Assembly (NCBI RefSeq): GCF_002887815.1
Contig: NZ_PDHO01000002.1
Location: forward strand, 124,001-188,000
Source: Mycobacterium sp. ENV421
GTDB taxonomy: Bacteria; Actinomycetota; Actinomycetes; Mycobacteriales; Mycobacteriaceae
Length of the DNA: 64,000 nucleotides
Direction of reading: 5' to 3'
In this document: positions 9,427 through 18,541 of the stretch, piece after piece
How the letters are laid out: every line of letters begins with the position of its first letter
Position numbering within the stretch: the first letter of the stretch is position 1
The notes under the pieces: model-generated
What the model saw: only the letters and a program-made list of their open reading frames with translations
Told to the model about the DNA's origin: nothing
Database searches by the model: none
Program-made: the position numbers and the translations under genes

Positions 9427-10098
9427 GTGACGAGCACGGCTTCCGACACCCGCCCGCAGTTGGTGATCTTCGACCTCGACGGCACCCTCACCGACTCGGC
9501 AGAGGGCATCGTGGCCAGCTTCCGTCACGCGCTTGCCGCAGTCGGGGCCGAGGCGCCCGGCGGCGATCTGACCGGTCGGATCGTCGGGCCCCCGATGCAT
9601 CAGACGTTGGGCGGGCTCGGCCTCGGCGAGCGCGCCGACGAGGCGATCGCGGCGTACCGGGCCGACTACACCAGCCGGGGCTGGGCGATGAACAGCCTGT
9701 TCGACGGCATTCCGCAGCTGTTGGCCGACCTGCGGGCGGCCGGCGTGCGCCTGGCGGTGGCGACCTCGAAGGCCGAGCCCACCGCGCAGCGGATCCTCGA
9801 GCACTTCGAGCTGTCCGACTACTTCGACGTGATCGCCGGCGCCAGTGTCGACGGGGCCCGGTCCAGCAAGGCCGACGTGCTCGCCCACGCGCTGGGTCAA
9901 CTCCAGCCGCTGCCGGAGCGGGTCATCATGGTCGGCGACCGCGCCCACGACGTGGAAGGTGCCGCCGAGCACGGCATCGACACGGTCGTGGTGGGCTGGG
10001 GCTATGGCGCCGAGGACTTCCGCGAACCGCAGCTGGCCGAGGCCGCGGCCGCTCATGTTCCGACCGTGACCGCCCTGCGCGAGGTGCTCGGTGTCTGA
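9427..10098 (+). CDS. ptkA: HAD-family hydrolase, PtkA (Rv2232)-like
   Basis: 223 residues from GTG 9427. HAD motif I is '[15 protein letters not shown]' with nucleophile D16 and D18. Motif II/III regions are '[13 protein letters not shown]' and '[18 protein letters not shown]'. The M. tuberculosis homologue is PtkA, reported as a tyrosine kinase acting on PtpA. The C-terminal '[12 protein letters not shown]' containing its tyrosine region is present. The M. tuberculosis protein is about 290 residues with a disordered N-terminal extension that is not encoded here, because no in-frame start is visible upstream. It overlaps ptpA by 8 bp. Confidence 0.88.
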   Translation: MTSTASDTRPQLVIFDLDGTLTDSAEGIVASFRHALAAVGAEAPGGDLTGRIVGPPMHQTLGGLGLGERADEAIAAYRADYTSRGWAMNSLFDGIPQLLADLRAAGVRLAVATSKAEPTAQRILEHFELSDYFDVIAGASVDGARSSKADVLAHALGQLQPLPERVIMVGDRAHDVEGAAEHGIDTVVVGWGYGAEDFREPQLAEAAAAHVPTVTALREVLGV

Positions 10099-10591
10099 TA
10101 CTCGCCTTGTCCACGTGACGTTCGTCTGCTCGGGCAACATCTGCCGCTCGCCGATGGCCGAGAAGATGTTCGCCCACCAGATCGAGCAGCGTGGCCTGGG
10201 CCACCTCGTAAGGGTGACCAGCGGCGGCACCGGCGACTGGCATGCCGGCGATCCGGCCGACGAACGCGCCAACACCGTCCTGCGAGCGCACGGCTATCCG
10301 ACCGAGCACAGCGCGGCGCAGGTCGGCGACGACCACTTGGCCGCCGATCTCGTCGTCGCGCTCGGGCGCAACCATCTGCGGATGCTGACCCACCTCGGGG
10401 TGGAACCCGAGCGGGTTCGGCTGTTGCGCTCGTTCGACCCTCGCTCAGGTGCGCATGCCGACGACGTCGACGACCCGTACTACGGCGGCCCGACGGATTT
10501 CGAGGAGACGTTCACCGTCATCGACGCGGCGCTGCCGGGTCTGCATGCCTGGGTTGACCGACGGCTGGCCGGCGAGGGTCTGGCCGGCTGA
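10091..10591 (+). CDS. ptpA: Low-molecular-weight protein tyrosine phosphatase PtpA
   Basis: 166 residues from GTG 10091, within the 3' end of the HAD gene. The phosphate-binding loop CX5R is 'VCSGNICRSPMAEKM' with C13 and R19. The general-acid loop is 'DVDDPYYGG' near residue 128. In M. tuberculosis PtpA is exported into macrophages and blocks phagosome maturation. In an environmental species the role is more likely internal phosphotyrosine signalling. Coupling to the PtkA-like gene preserves the kinase-phosphatase pair. Its stop shares one base with the SURF1 start. Confidence 0.95.
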   Translation: MSDTRLVHVTFVCSGNICRSPMAEKMFAHQIEQRGLGHLVRVTSGGTGDWHAGDPADERANTVLRAHGYPTEHSAAQVGDDHLAADLVVALGRNHLRMLTHLGVEPERVRLLRSFDPRSGAHADDVDDPYYGGPTDFEETFTVIDAALPGLHAWVDRRLAGEGLAG

Positions 10592-11409
10592 TGAAGCGCT
10601 GGACGTTCCTGCTGCGCCCGGGCTGGATTGCCCTGGCGCTGGTGGTCGTCGCGTTCGCCTATCTCTGCTTCACCGTGCTGGCACCGTGGCAGCTGGGCAA
10701 GAACACCAAGACATCGCGCGAGAACAATCAGATCGCGTCCTCGCTCAACGCCGAGCCGGTTCCGGTGACAACGTTTCTGCCGCAACAGGATTCGTCGGCG
10801 CCCGAGGATCAGTGGCGGCGCGTGACCGCGACCGGGCGCTACGTGCCGTCCGCCGAGGTGCTCGCCAGGCTGCGGGTGGTCGGTGGCGCGCCGGCATTCG
10901 AAGTCCTGGTGCCGTTCACCGTCGACGGTGGTCCGACGGTCTTGGTCGACCGCGGCTATGTGCTCGCCGTCCAGGGTTCGAAAGTGCCCGACATCGCACC
11001 GGTGCCCACAGGCACGGTGAGCATCACAGCGCGGCTACGCGATTCGGAGACCGCACCCCCCGACAAACCGCCGTTCCGCGAAGGCGGCTTCACACAGCTC
11101 TACGCGATCGACACCGCCCAGGCCGCGGCGACCACCGGGGTGCCGGTGGCCGGCTCGTATCTGCAGTTGGTGGAGAACCAACCGGGCGGGCTCGGCATCG
11201 CCGAGCTACCGCATCTGGACCCGGGCCCGTTCCTGTCCTACGGCATCCAGTGGATCGCGTTCGGCATCGTGGCCCCGATCGGCCTGGGCTACTTCGCCTA
11301 TTCGGAGATCAAAGCCCGCCGTCGCGAGGCCGCGGCGGCCACCGCGACGAAGGCGGCACCGGTCACCGTCGAGGACAAGCTGGCCGACCGTTACGGCCGG
11401 CGGCAGTGA
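10591..11409 (+). CDS. SURF1-family cytochrome oxidase assembly protein, Rv2235-like
   Basis: 272 residues from ATG 10591. The architecture is that of SURF1: an N-terminal membrane helix at about residues 10-32 ('GWIALALVVVAFAYLCFTVL'), a large extracytoplasmic domain ('DQWRRVTATGRYVP', 'VLVPFTVDGGPTVLVDRGYV'), and a C-terminal helix at about 212-235. The family helps haem a insertion into aa3-type oxidase. It is co-transcribed with ptpA. The 3' end overlaps the convergent cobD gene by 47 bp, a long overlap in which both tails are coding. Confidence 0.9.
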   Translation: MKRWTFLLRPGWIALALVVVAFAYLCFTVLAPWQLGKNTKTSRENNQIASSLNAEPVPVTTFLPQQDSSAPEDQWRRVTATGRYVPSAEVLARLRVVGGAPAFEVLVPFTVDGGPTVLVDRGYVLAVQGSKVPDIAPVPTGTVSITARLRDSETAPPDKPPFREGGFTQLYAIDTAQAAATTGVPVAGSYLQLVENQPGGLGIAELPHLDPGPFLSYGIQWIAFGIVAPIGLGYFAYSEIKARRREAAAATATKAAPVTVEDKLADRYGRRQ

Positions 11410-12325
11410 GCCCGACCGCGAGAACCGCGGCGGCGAGCTGAACGACCCGGGACAAGCGCACCGAGCGGCGAAGGTCGTCGATGCCCGGGACGCGACCCTC
11501 ACCGAGGGTCGGGCGGATCTCCAGCTGGTGGTGATATTGGGTGGGGCCGCCGAGGCGCACACCCAGCGCGCCGGCGAATGTCGCTTCCACCACGCCGGCG
11601 TTCGGACTGGGGTGCCGGGCCGCGTCGCGGCGCCACGCCCGCAGCGCCCCGGCCGGTGAGCCGCCGACCAGTGGTGCGCACATCACCACCAGTACGCCGG
11701 CCGCCCGCGCCGCCCCGAAGTTCGCAACGTCATCCAGACGTGCTGCCGCCCAACCGAATCGGGTATAGCGCGGCGAGCGATGCCCGATCATCGCATCCAG
11801 TGTGTTGACTCCGCGGTAGACCAGCACACCGGGTACTCCCCCGGCCGCCGCCCAGAGCAGCGGCGCGACGTGCGCGTCGGAGGTGTTCTCGGCCACCGAC
11901 TCCAGAGCCGCCCGGGCCAGTCCGTCGGTGTCCAGCGCCGACGGGTCGCGTCCGCACAACGACGGCAGCAGCGCCCGGGCACCGTCGATGTCACCGGCCG
12001 CCAGGAGATCGGCCAGTTTCTCGCCGGTCCGCCCCAGCGTCGTTCCGCCGAGGGAGGCCCAGGTGGCGGCGGCGGTGACGGCCGCCAGCGCCGGGCCGCG
12101 GGTACCGCGCTGCAGCAGCGTTCCGGCCACGGCCAGCCCGCCCAGCAGTACACCGGTGTGCACCGCGCCCGCCACCCGGCTGTCGCGGTAGGTCAGCTTT
12201 TCGAGTGCGGCTGCACACCAACCGAACCCCGCCACCGGATGGCCGTGGACGGGGTCGCCGAAAGCCAGATCCGCCAGCTGGGCCGTCAGGATGCCGACAC
12301 CGCGGTACCGTCTGCGCGCAAACAC
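11363..12325 (-). CDS. cobD: CobD, adenosylcobinamide-phosphate synthase
   Basis: 320 residues from GTG 12325. CobD/CbiB family features: '[17 protein letters not shown]' near the N-terminus, '[20 protein letters not shown]', '[19 protein letters not shown]' and '[18 protein letters not shown]'. The protein has several hydrophobic membrane segments and attaches the aminopropanol arm to cobyric acid in cobalamin synthesis. The C-terminus, antisense to the SURF1 end, is Arg-rich and probably poorly conserved. Confidence 0.94.
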   Translation of the reverse strand: MFARRRYRGVGILTAQLADLAFGDPVHGHPVAGFGWCAAALEKLTYRDSRVAGAVHTGVLLGGLAVAGTLLQRGTRGPALAAVTAAATWASLGGTTLGRTGEKLADLLAAGDIDGARALLPSLCGRDPSALDTDGLARAALESVAENTSDAHVAPLLWAAAGGVPGVLVYRGVNTLDAMIGHRSPRYTRFGWAAARLDDVANFGAARAAGVLVVMCAPLVGGSPAGALRAWRRDAARHPSPNAGVVEATFAGALGVRLGGPTQYHHQLEIRPTLGEGRVPGIDDLRRSVRLSRVVQLAAAVLAVGLTAAGRNGRPACPRR

Positions 12326-12346
12326 CCCGGCACTCTCTCACACGTG

Positions 12347-13186
12347 ATGTACTGCCCTGATGAGGCCGCGATGACGCGACCCCCGACGCGGGTCTCGGAC
12401 TTGCTCAACCCGGCCGCGGTGCTGGCGCCCGCCGCCAACGTCATCATGCAACTGGCCCACCCCGGCGTCGGTTACGGCGTTCTCGAGTCCCCGGTGGACA
12501 GCGGCAACGTGTACAAGCATCCGATCAAGCGGGCCCGCACCACGGGCACCTATCTCGCGGCGGCCACCATCGGCACCGACGCCGACCGAGCCCTCATCCG
12601 CTCGGCGGTGGACACCGCGCACGCCAAGGTCCGCTCCACCGCGTCGAGCCCGGTGTCCTACCGCGCCTTCGACCCGAAGCTTCAGCTGTGGGTGGCGGCC
12701 TGCCTGTACCGCTACTACGTCGACCAGCACGAGTTCCTCTACGGCCCGCTCGACGACGCCGCCGCCGACGCGGTCTATGCCGACGCCAGCCGGCTCGGCA
12801 CCACACTGCAGGTGCGCGAGGGGATGTGGCCGGCCGACCGCGCCGCCTTCGACGAGTACTGGCAGCGGTCACTGGACGAGTTGTCCATCGACCCGCCGGT
12901 CCGCGAGCATCTGAAAGGTGTTGCGGGAATGGCATTCATGCCGTTCCCGATCCGGGAGACGCTGGGCCGGTTCAACCTGTTCGCCACCGTCGGTTTCCTG
13001 CCGTCCGAATTCCGGTCGATGATGCGGCTGCCGTGGAGCGCCGGGCAGCAACGCCGTTTCGAGTGGTTGCTGGCCGCACTGCGGCTCGCCGACCGGCTGA
13101 TCCCGCACCAGGCCTGGATTCTCGGGTACCAGCTGTACCTCTGGGACATGCGAGCCAGGGCGCGCCGCGGACAGCGCATCGTCTGA
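12347..13186 (+). CDS. MPAB/latex-clearing-type oxygenase (DUF2236), Rv2237-like
   Basis: 279 residues. ATG 12347 is chosen. GTG 12344 and ATG 12371 are in-frame alternatives, and the long frame further upstream is antisense to cobD. The family pattern includes '[19 protein letters not shown]', '[14 protein letters not shown]', '[20 protein letters not shown]', and the C-terminal helix '[18 protein letters not shown]'. DUF2236/ER-bound oxygenase proteins bind a b-type haem in characterised relatives; the substrate here is unknown. It is divergent from cobD with 21 bp between the starts. Confidence 0.88.
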   Translation: MYCPDEAAMTRPPTRVSDLLNPAAVLAPAANVIMQLAHPGVGYGVLESPVDSGNVYKHPIKRARTTGTYLAAATIGTDADRALIRSAVDTAHAKVRSTASSPVSYRAFDPKLQLWVAACLYRYYVDQHEFLYGPLDDAAADAVYADASRLGTTLQVREGMWPADRAAFDEYWQRSLDELSIDPPVREHLKGVAGMAFMPFPIRETLGRFNLFATVGFLPSEFRSMMRLPWSAGQQRRFEWLLAALRLADRLIPHQAWILGYQLYLWDMRARARRGQRIV

Positions 13187-13203
13187 TAGCAGCAAGGGGT
13201 CTC

Positions 13204-14913
13204 ATGTCCAGCACAATCCTCACCGCCGCAACGGTCATCACGATGGATCCCGATCAGCCGCGCGCGGAGGCCGTCGCCGTCACCGACGGGCGGATCGCGG
13301 CGGTCGGGTCATTGGCGCAATGCCAGGCGCGGTGCCCGGACGCCGAGGTGATCGACACCGGCGCGGCCGCACTGTTACCGGGTTTCGTTGAACCGCATAG
13401 CCATCCGGTGATGAGCGGTGTCGCCACCCAGCCGCCGGCCCGCTCGATCGCACCGTGGGACGCACCGACCTGGCAGGACGTCGAGAAGATCTTCGCCGAT
13501 GCGATCGCCACCACAGACCCGGCCACCCCGCTGTTGTTCGCCGGCTTCGACGCGCTGCTGCACAAGCGCCCCTCCCCGAAGGCCCCCGAGCTCGACCGTA
13601 TCTTCGGCGACCGAATCGCCGTTGTCACCGACAATTCCGGCCACGGCGCGTATTTCAATACCGCCGTGATGAAGCAGCGGGGCTGGAATGTCAATCCGCC
13701 TGCCGATCCGGTCGGCGCTCACTTCGGCCGAAATCCCGACGGCAGCCTCAACGGCCAGGGATTCGAGACCGCGGTGCTGCTCGCCGTAGCCGGGCCGATC
13801 CTGTCCCAGCTGGGCAACCCGCTGATCAGTGCGGCCGAGTACTACGCCTGGATGTCGCGCGGCGGGTACACCTCGACCTCCGACATGACCTACGACCCGA
13901 AATTCAAGGGCGCCTACGAAGCGCTGGCGACGGCGCCGTCCTGCCCGCTTCGGGTGAGCATGTGGGAGATGTCGACCACCGACACCTACAACAACGCCGA
14001 AACCTTCAATGTCGCTGAGCAACTCCTGGTCAAGCAGGGTGTCAAGCTGTGGACTGACGGCTCCCCATGGATCGGCAACATCGCGATCTCCTTTCCCTAT
14101 CTGAGTACCGAGACGACCAGAACGGCCGGTATCGACCCGGCGGTGGCCGGTGGCCCCCAGTCGATGAACTACACCCTCGAGCAGCTCGACTCCGTGCTGG
14201 ACGTCGCGGCTCCCTCCGGGTGGCAGATGGCCTTCCACGCCAACGGCGATCTCGCCATCGAGTTGGCGCTGGACGCCTATGAGGGCGCACTGAATCGCCA
14301 CAATCTCCAAGGCAGCGACCATCGTTGGCGTCTGGAGCATCTCGGGGCGGGCACCCGCAAGCAGTTCGACCGGGCAGCGCGCCTCGGCGTGCACGTCTCG
14401 ATGGCTCCGTTCCAGTACTACTACTGGGGCGATCTGCTGGACGGGCAGATCTTCGATCACGAGCACGGCAGCACGTGGGGGGCCTTCGCCGACGCGGTGG
14501 CCTCGGGCGCGGTGGTCTCGCTGCACAACGACGGGTCCGTGTCGCCGCCGACCCCGGTGCTCAACATCGCGACCGCGGTGACCCGGCGCACCCGGGCCGG
14601 CAGCGTTCACGGTGCCGAGCAATGCATCAGCCTCGACCACGCCCTGCGGGCGCACACCATCAACGCCGCCCGGACCCTGCACCGCGACAATCTGATCGGC
14701 TCGCTCGAGGTGGGTAAGCTCGCCGATTTCGTGGAGCTGGCCGCCGACCCCTACGCGGTGGACCCCGCCGAACTGGCGGACAAGGCCACGGTGAACGGCA
14801 CCTGGCTGAGCGGCGAGCGTATCGATCTGGGCACGTTCGTCGCCGCGGTCAGCGGCACCGATCCGGGTCCGCATGAACATTTGGCGGACCATCCCCGTCA
14901 TACGTGTTGTTAG
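13204..14913 (+). CDS. Amidohydrolase, YtcJ-like (amidohydrolase 3 family)
   Basis: 569 residues from ATG 13204, 17 bp after the oxygenase gene, with an upstream GCAAGGGG-like RBS. Metal-dependent hydrolase features are 'LLPGFVEPHSHPVMSG' (HxH ligands), 'MAFHANGDLAIELALDAYE', 'HRWRLEHLGAG', and a late 'VVSLHNDGSVSPPTPVLNIA' followed by 'NAARTLHRDNLIGSLEVGKL'. These match YtcJ-like exo-amidohydrolases of unknown substrate. It starts the accessory region and is probably co-transcribed with the small VOC gene downstream. Confidence 0.9.
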   Translation: MSSTILTAATVITMDPDQPRAEAVAVTDGRIAAVGSLAQCQARCPDAEVIDTGAAALLPGFVEPHSHPVMSGVATQPPARSIAPWDAPTWQDVEKIFADAIATTDPATPLLFAGFDALLHKRPSPKAPELDRIFGDRIAVVTDNSGHGAYFNTAVMKQRGWNVNPPADPVGAHFGRNPDGSLNGQGFETAVLLAVAGPILSQLGNPLISAAEYYAWMSRGGYTSTSDMTYDPKFKGAYEALATAPSCPLRVSMWEMSTTDTYNNAETFNVAEQLLVKQGVKLWTDGSPWIGNIAISFPYLSTETTRTAGIDPAVAGGPQSMNYTLEQLDSVLDVAAPSGWQMAFHANGDLAIELALDAYEGALNRHNLQGSDHRWRLEHLGAGTRKQFDRAARLGVHVSMAPFQYYYWGDLLDGQIFDHEHGSTWGAFADAVASGAVVSLHNDGSVSPPTPVLNIATAVTRRTRAGSVHGAEQCISLDHALRAHTINAARTLHRDNLIGSLEVGKLADFVELAADPYAVDPAELADKATVNGTWLSGERIDLGTFVAAVSGTDPGPHEHLADHPRHTCC

Positions 14914-14936
14914 CCCCACCATCAGAAGGGTGTCCC

Positions 14937-15338
14937 ATGTCGTTTCCCACTCTTGCCCACATCGCGGTCACCGTGCGTGACCTGTCAGTGAGCGTGCCCT
15001 GGTACCGAGCGCTCATCGGCTCGGATCCGGTGCTCGACGAGGACACCGCCGCCGGCTTCCATCACTCGGTGTTCCTGCTGGACAACGGCACCCTGTTCGG
15101 GTTGCACCAACACACCACTGCCCCGTCGGATCAGCCGTTCAGCGAGCACAACGTCGGCCTGGATCACGTCGGTTTCGGCTGCGCGGAGCGCGCCGACCTC
15201 GAGCGCTGGCAAGCCCGACTCGACGAGCTGGGCATCAGCCACGGCGGAATCGTGGACGCACACTACGGTTCCGGGCTGAGCTTCCGCGATCCCGACGGCA
15301 TCACGCTGGAGTTCTTCGCGCCGGCGGCTCAGGCCTGA
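14937..15338 (+). CDS. VOC-family protein (glyoxalase/dioxygenase fold)
   Basis: 133 residues from ATG 14937, preceded by AGAAGGG, 23 bp after the amidohydrolase. It contains the paired beta-alpha-beta-beta-beta modules of the vicinal oxygen chelate fold: 'LAHIAVTVRDLSVSVPWYRA' and 'VGLDHVGFGCAERADLERW', ending in 'FRDPDGITLEFFAP'. Metal-ligand positions (H8, the second-module H, the final E) are present. Substrate unknown. It overlaps the convergent DUF4185 gene by 10 bp. Confidence 0.9.
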   Translation: MSFPTLAHIAVTVRDLSVSVPWYRALIGSDPVLDEDTAAGFHHSVFLLDNGTLFGLHQHTTAPSDQPFSEHNVGLDHVGFGCAERADLERWQARLDELGISHGGIVDAHYGSGLSFRDPDGITLEFFAPAAQA

Positions 15339-16771
15339 ACCGCGGCGCCGCCCAGCGTCGTCTTCATCAGCAGCACGTTGTAGCTGCCCCAGACCGACAT
15401 GTTCCAGTAGATGTCCTGGCCGGTGGACCACGGATCCATCATCGGTGCGTAGAGCCCGGGATATTGCGCCGACGTGACGAGCGTGGTGGGTGCCGACCAG
15501 GTGCCCTGCGGAGTGTCGGCGGTGCGGATGATCACGCTGCCGACGCTGCTCGAGTACATCGCCACGTATTTGTTGAGGTAGGTGTTGTACTGCACCGACA
15601 GCTCGCTGACATGTCCGCTGGGGCCGCCCACCCCGAAGATGCCCGCCACCCAGCTGCCGAAGAACAACCCCAGCTGGCCCAGGATTCCGCCGGCGTACTG
15701 GTTGCTTCGGGTGGTCGGCAGGATCGGCACCGCGGCGCCGGGCTTGCCTGTCACCCAGTCGGTGCCGTTCCAGTACTGGTATTTCGTCAGATCGAGGATG
15801 TCGGCTTCGCTGACCCGGGACAGGTAGGCCGAGCCGAGCCGACCCGACGGTGTGCCGTAGGAGAACACGTAGCCCGCGTCCGGCGAGTCCGCGGGCGGCT
15901 TCACGAAGGCGCCCTGCTGAAAGTTCTGATTTCCGTAGACGAATGGGGTGGACGAGCGCAGCCAGCTCGCGGCCCGGACGGTTTGCGGCGCCACCGTCCA
16001 GTTCTGACCGTTGTCATCGGAGTAGGCGATCGCGGAGTAGTTGGTGGTCCAGGCGCCGCCGAAGTCCCACGATCGCACCGACATGAAGTTAACGTATTGC
16101 CTTGCGCCGTACTGATTGTCGTACGGCACTGAGATGGCGGCGGTCGGAATGACGGTCACCTGGGAACCGAACGGCCCAAGATTGCGGGCACTGCCGGCGA
16201 TCACCTGCTTGGACATCCCCGGCGATGCCAGTGGCGATCCGGCGAACGGATCCGTGGCCGAACCGGGTGCGAACACACGGTTGATGGGATCAGTGGTGCG
16301 CAGCAGTACGTTGGAGCGCCAGTTGCCGGTCATGTTGGGGCCGCTGAAGGTGTCGCCGAAGATCATCAGCACCTGACGCCTGTCCCCGGCCATCCCGTTG
16401 TCCCACATGATGCCGACGTCGGTGCCGTAGACGCCAAATCTGCCGGGGGTGGAGGTGTTGGGCCCGGTCACCCAGCCGACCTTGGTGGTGACTGGCGCTG
16501 TGGTGACGGCGGCCGCGCTCGTTCGTACCGTGACGGCTCGAGTTTGTTTGGCCGGCAGCGGCTTTGACAGCCGGGACGCGGCGATTGCTTTGGGTTTGGT
16601 CCGCTGCGGATGACCGACTGCCGAGCGGGTAGCTGACGACGAGTGGGTGGCCGAGGATCCGGACTCCGCAGAGTCGGCCGAGGCGACACCACATCCCGCT
16701 GTCACTGCGGCGCCGACTCCCAACGCCACGGCGAAGCCGCCGATTCCCCCGATATACGCCGCTGCGCGCAT
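15329..16771 (-). CDS. Secreted DUF4185 domain-containing protein
   Basis: 480 residues from ATG 16771; the frame extends upstream without support. A signal peptide is visible ('AVALGVGAAVTAGCGVASAD', residues about 14-35), followed by a Ser/Thr/Ala-rich low-complexity linker to about residue 95. The large DUF4185 domain follows ('GVYGTDVGIMWDNGM', 'VLMIFGDTFSG', 'SVQYNTYLNKYVAMYSS', 'LYAPMMDPWSTGQDIYWNMS'). The repeats resemble a five-bladed beta-propeller/glycosidase-like fold. Mycobacteria carry several such exported proteins of unknown function. It stands alone between convergent and divergent neighbours. Confidence 0.88.
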   Translation of the reverse strand: MRAAAYIGGIGGFAVALGVGAAVTAGCGVASADSAESGSSATHSSSATRSAVGHPQRTKPKAIAASRLSKPLPAKQTRAVTVRTSAAAVTTAPVTTKVGWVTGPNTSTPGRFGVYGTDVGIMWDNGMAGDRRQVLMIFGDTFSGPNMTGNWRSNVLLRTTDPINRVFAPGSATDPFAGSPLASPGMSKQVIAGSARNLGPFGSQVTVIPTAAISVPYDNQYGARQYVNFMSVRSWDFGGAWTTNYSAIAYSDDNGQNWTVAPQTVRAASWLRSSTPFVYGNQNFQQGAFVKPPADSPDAGYVFSYGTPSGRLGSAYLSRVSEADILDLTKYQYWNGTDWVTGKPGAAVPILPTTRSNQYAGGILGQLGLFFGSWVAGIFGVGGPSGHVSELSVQYNTYLNKYVAMYSSSVGSVIIRTADTPQGTWSAPTTLVTSAQYPGLYAPMMDPWSTGQDIYWNMSVWGSYNVLLMKTTLGGAAVQA

Positions 16772-16853
16772 GGCGTCCCCCTGTCGTTGCCCGTCCAGTA
16801 TTTGCCGGTCGGCGGCCGAGTGGGGGGATTTACGCCGAACTGACGAGGCCGCG

Positions 16854-17006
16854 TCCCCCACCGCAAGCGCAGCCGACGGCTGCGGAATCGGCTACCACCT
16901 GGACGGCCCCAACTGCGTGCTGAATGTGCCCGGCCCCAACGCGCACTTCATCAGCCCCAACTGCTGGATCAACGTCAACAACGACGAACGCTGCTACGCG
17001 CCGTAA
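16854..17006 (+). pseudogene. Fragment of a small Cys-rich secreted protein (no start or signal peptide)
   Basis: The frame ending in TAA/TGA-type stop at 17004-17006 encodes 'ASAADGCGIGYHLDGPNC', then 'NCWINVNNDERCYAP'. This is four cysteines in a compact tail that looks like the mature part of a small mycobacterial secreted peptide, with an Ala-x-Ala cleavage-like motif just before it. No hydrophobic signal segment lies upstream in any frame, and the only upstream starts in frame fall inside the antisense shadow of the DUF4185 gene. I read it as a remnant that lost its 5' end. An unusual leaderless short gene is the alternative. The start given is approximate. Confidence 0.45.
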
Positions 17007-17095
17007 CCCCGGAAGGGATAATTCCGACGCTCGATGGGGCTCATTGCGGCACAAGGTCGCACCAGCGCCTGGCGCAGGTCAATACCTTGTGCCGC

Positions 17096-18541
17096 ATGAG
17101 CACCCACCACGGCACTTTCCTGATCGGGGGCCGGTGGACCACACCGAGCTCCAACGAAGAGATCGTTGTGGTCTCCCCCAACGACGAACAGCGACTGGGC
17201 GCCGTCGCCGCCGGTGTCGAGGCCGACATCGACGCGGCGGTCTACGCAGCCCGCGCGGCGTTCGACGCCGGCGACGGCTGGCCGAACTGGCCGGCAGACA
17301 AACGGGCCGCGGCGATGGAATCCCTGGCCGACGCCCTCGACCGCCGCAGCGGAGAGCTCGCTCACGCCGTCAGCGCCCAGAACGGCATGCCCATCGCGAT
17401 CGCGGGCCAACTCGAGGCGGTCTTCCCCTCGGTACTGTTGAGGTACTACGCACAACTGTGCGCCGAGCAGTCCGACACCGAACGCCCTGGCCTGCTGGGC
17501 GGTTCGACGACCATCACCCGGACACCGGTCGGTGTGGTGGCCGCGATCGTGCCGTGGAATTTCCCGCAGGTGCTGAGCGCGTTCAAATACGCGCCGGGTC
17601 TCGCGGCGGGTTGCACGTTCGTCATCAAGCCGGCACCGGAGACGGTGTTCGACGCCGCCCTGTTCGCCGAGGCCGTCGCCGAGTCCGACATCCCGCCCGG
17701 TGTGATCAACGTGGTGCCAGGCGGCAGCCGCACCGGCGCCCACCTGGTTGCGCATCCCGGTGTCGACAAGGTGGCGTTCACGGGCTCGACGCACGTCGGC
17801 CGTGAGATAGCCCGGGTGTGCGGCGGGCTGTTGCGCCCGGTGACGCTGGAACTCGGCGGTAAGTCGGCGGCGATCATCCTTGACGACGCCGACCTCGATC
17901 TGGGGGTGATCGGCGAAAAGCTCTTCGCCGCAACATTGCTCAACAATGGCCAGACCTGCTTCATCGGGACTCGGATACTCGCGCCTCGAAGCCGCTACGC
18001 CGACGTCGTCGACACCGTCACCGCACTGGCCGCGTCGTTGACCGTCGGTGATTCCCTGGATCCGGCCACCCAGATCGGTCCGCTGGTCAGCGCCCGCCAG
18101 CGTGACCGTGTCGAGTCCGCGATTGCCGCCGCCGCACACCGCGGGGTGCGGTTGACCACGGGTGGCACCAGGCCGCCGGGGCGCGATACCGGGTGGTTCG
18201 TCGCGCCAACGGTTTTCGCCGACGTCGACAACGATGACGCGATCGCCCGGGAGGAGATCTTCGGCCCGGTGCTGACGATCATCGGCTACGACGACGATGA
18301 CGACGCGGTGCGGATCGCGAATTTCAACGCCTACGGCCTCGGCGGGTCGGTGTGGACCACCGACCCGGAGCGCGGCCTTGCCGTCGCCCGCGGCGTGCGG
18401 TCGGGAACGGTGGGGATCAACCACTATCTGCCCGATCCGACAGCACCGTTCGGCGGCGTCAAGGCCAGTGGGCTCGGGCGGGAACTCGGGCCCGAGGGAC
18501 TGGCCGCCTATCAGGAGATCAAGTCCATCTATCGCGGCTGA
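17096..18541 (+). CDS. NAD(P)-dependent aldehyde dehydrogenase
   Basis: 481 residues from ATG 17096; a TTG 9 bases earlier is also in frame. ALDH signatures: 'TPVGVVAAIVPWNFPQVL', 'FTGSTHVGREIARV', the catalytic Glu in 'VTLELGGKSAAIIL', the nucleophilic Cys in 'NNGQTCFIGTRIL', and 'EEIFGPVLTIIGYDDDDDA'. It likely oxidises an aldehyde produced by the neighbouring P450/alcohol-dehydrogenase system. It converges with the AveC-like gene, overlapping by 13 bp. The coding strand is plus, and the long antisense frame is a shadow. Confidence 0.95.
   Translation: MSTHHGTFLIGGRWTTPSSNEEIVVVSPNDEQRLGAVAAGVEADIDAAVYAARAAFDAGDGWPNWPADKRAAAMESLADALDRRSGELAHAVSAQNGMPIAIAGQLEAVFPSVLLRYYAQLCAEQSDTERPGLLGGSTTITRTPVGVVAAIVPWNFPQVLSAFKYAPGLAAGCTFVIKPAPETVFDAALFAEAVAESDIPPGVINVVPGGSRTGAHLVAHPGVDKVAFTGSTHVGREIARVCGGLLRPVTLELGGKSAAIILDDADLDLGVIGEKLFAATLLNNGQTCFIGTRILAPRSRYADVVDTVTALAASLTVGDSLDPATQIGPLVSARQRDRVESAIAAAAHRGVRLTTGGTRPPGRDTGWFVAPTVFADVDNDDAIAREEIFGPVLTIIGYDDDDDAVRIANFNAYGLGGSVWTTDPERGLAVARGVRSGTVGINHYLPDPTAPFGGVKASGLGRELGPEGLAAYQEIKSIYRG

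Noticed and set aside
13375..14922. 515-codon frame antisense to the amidohydrolase
   Set aside because: The same shadow effect; the sense protein has HxH and other metal-site motifs along its whole length.
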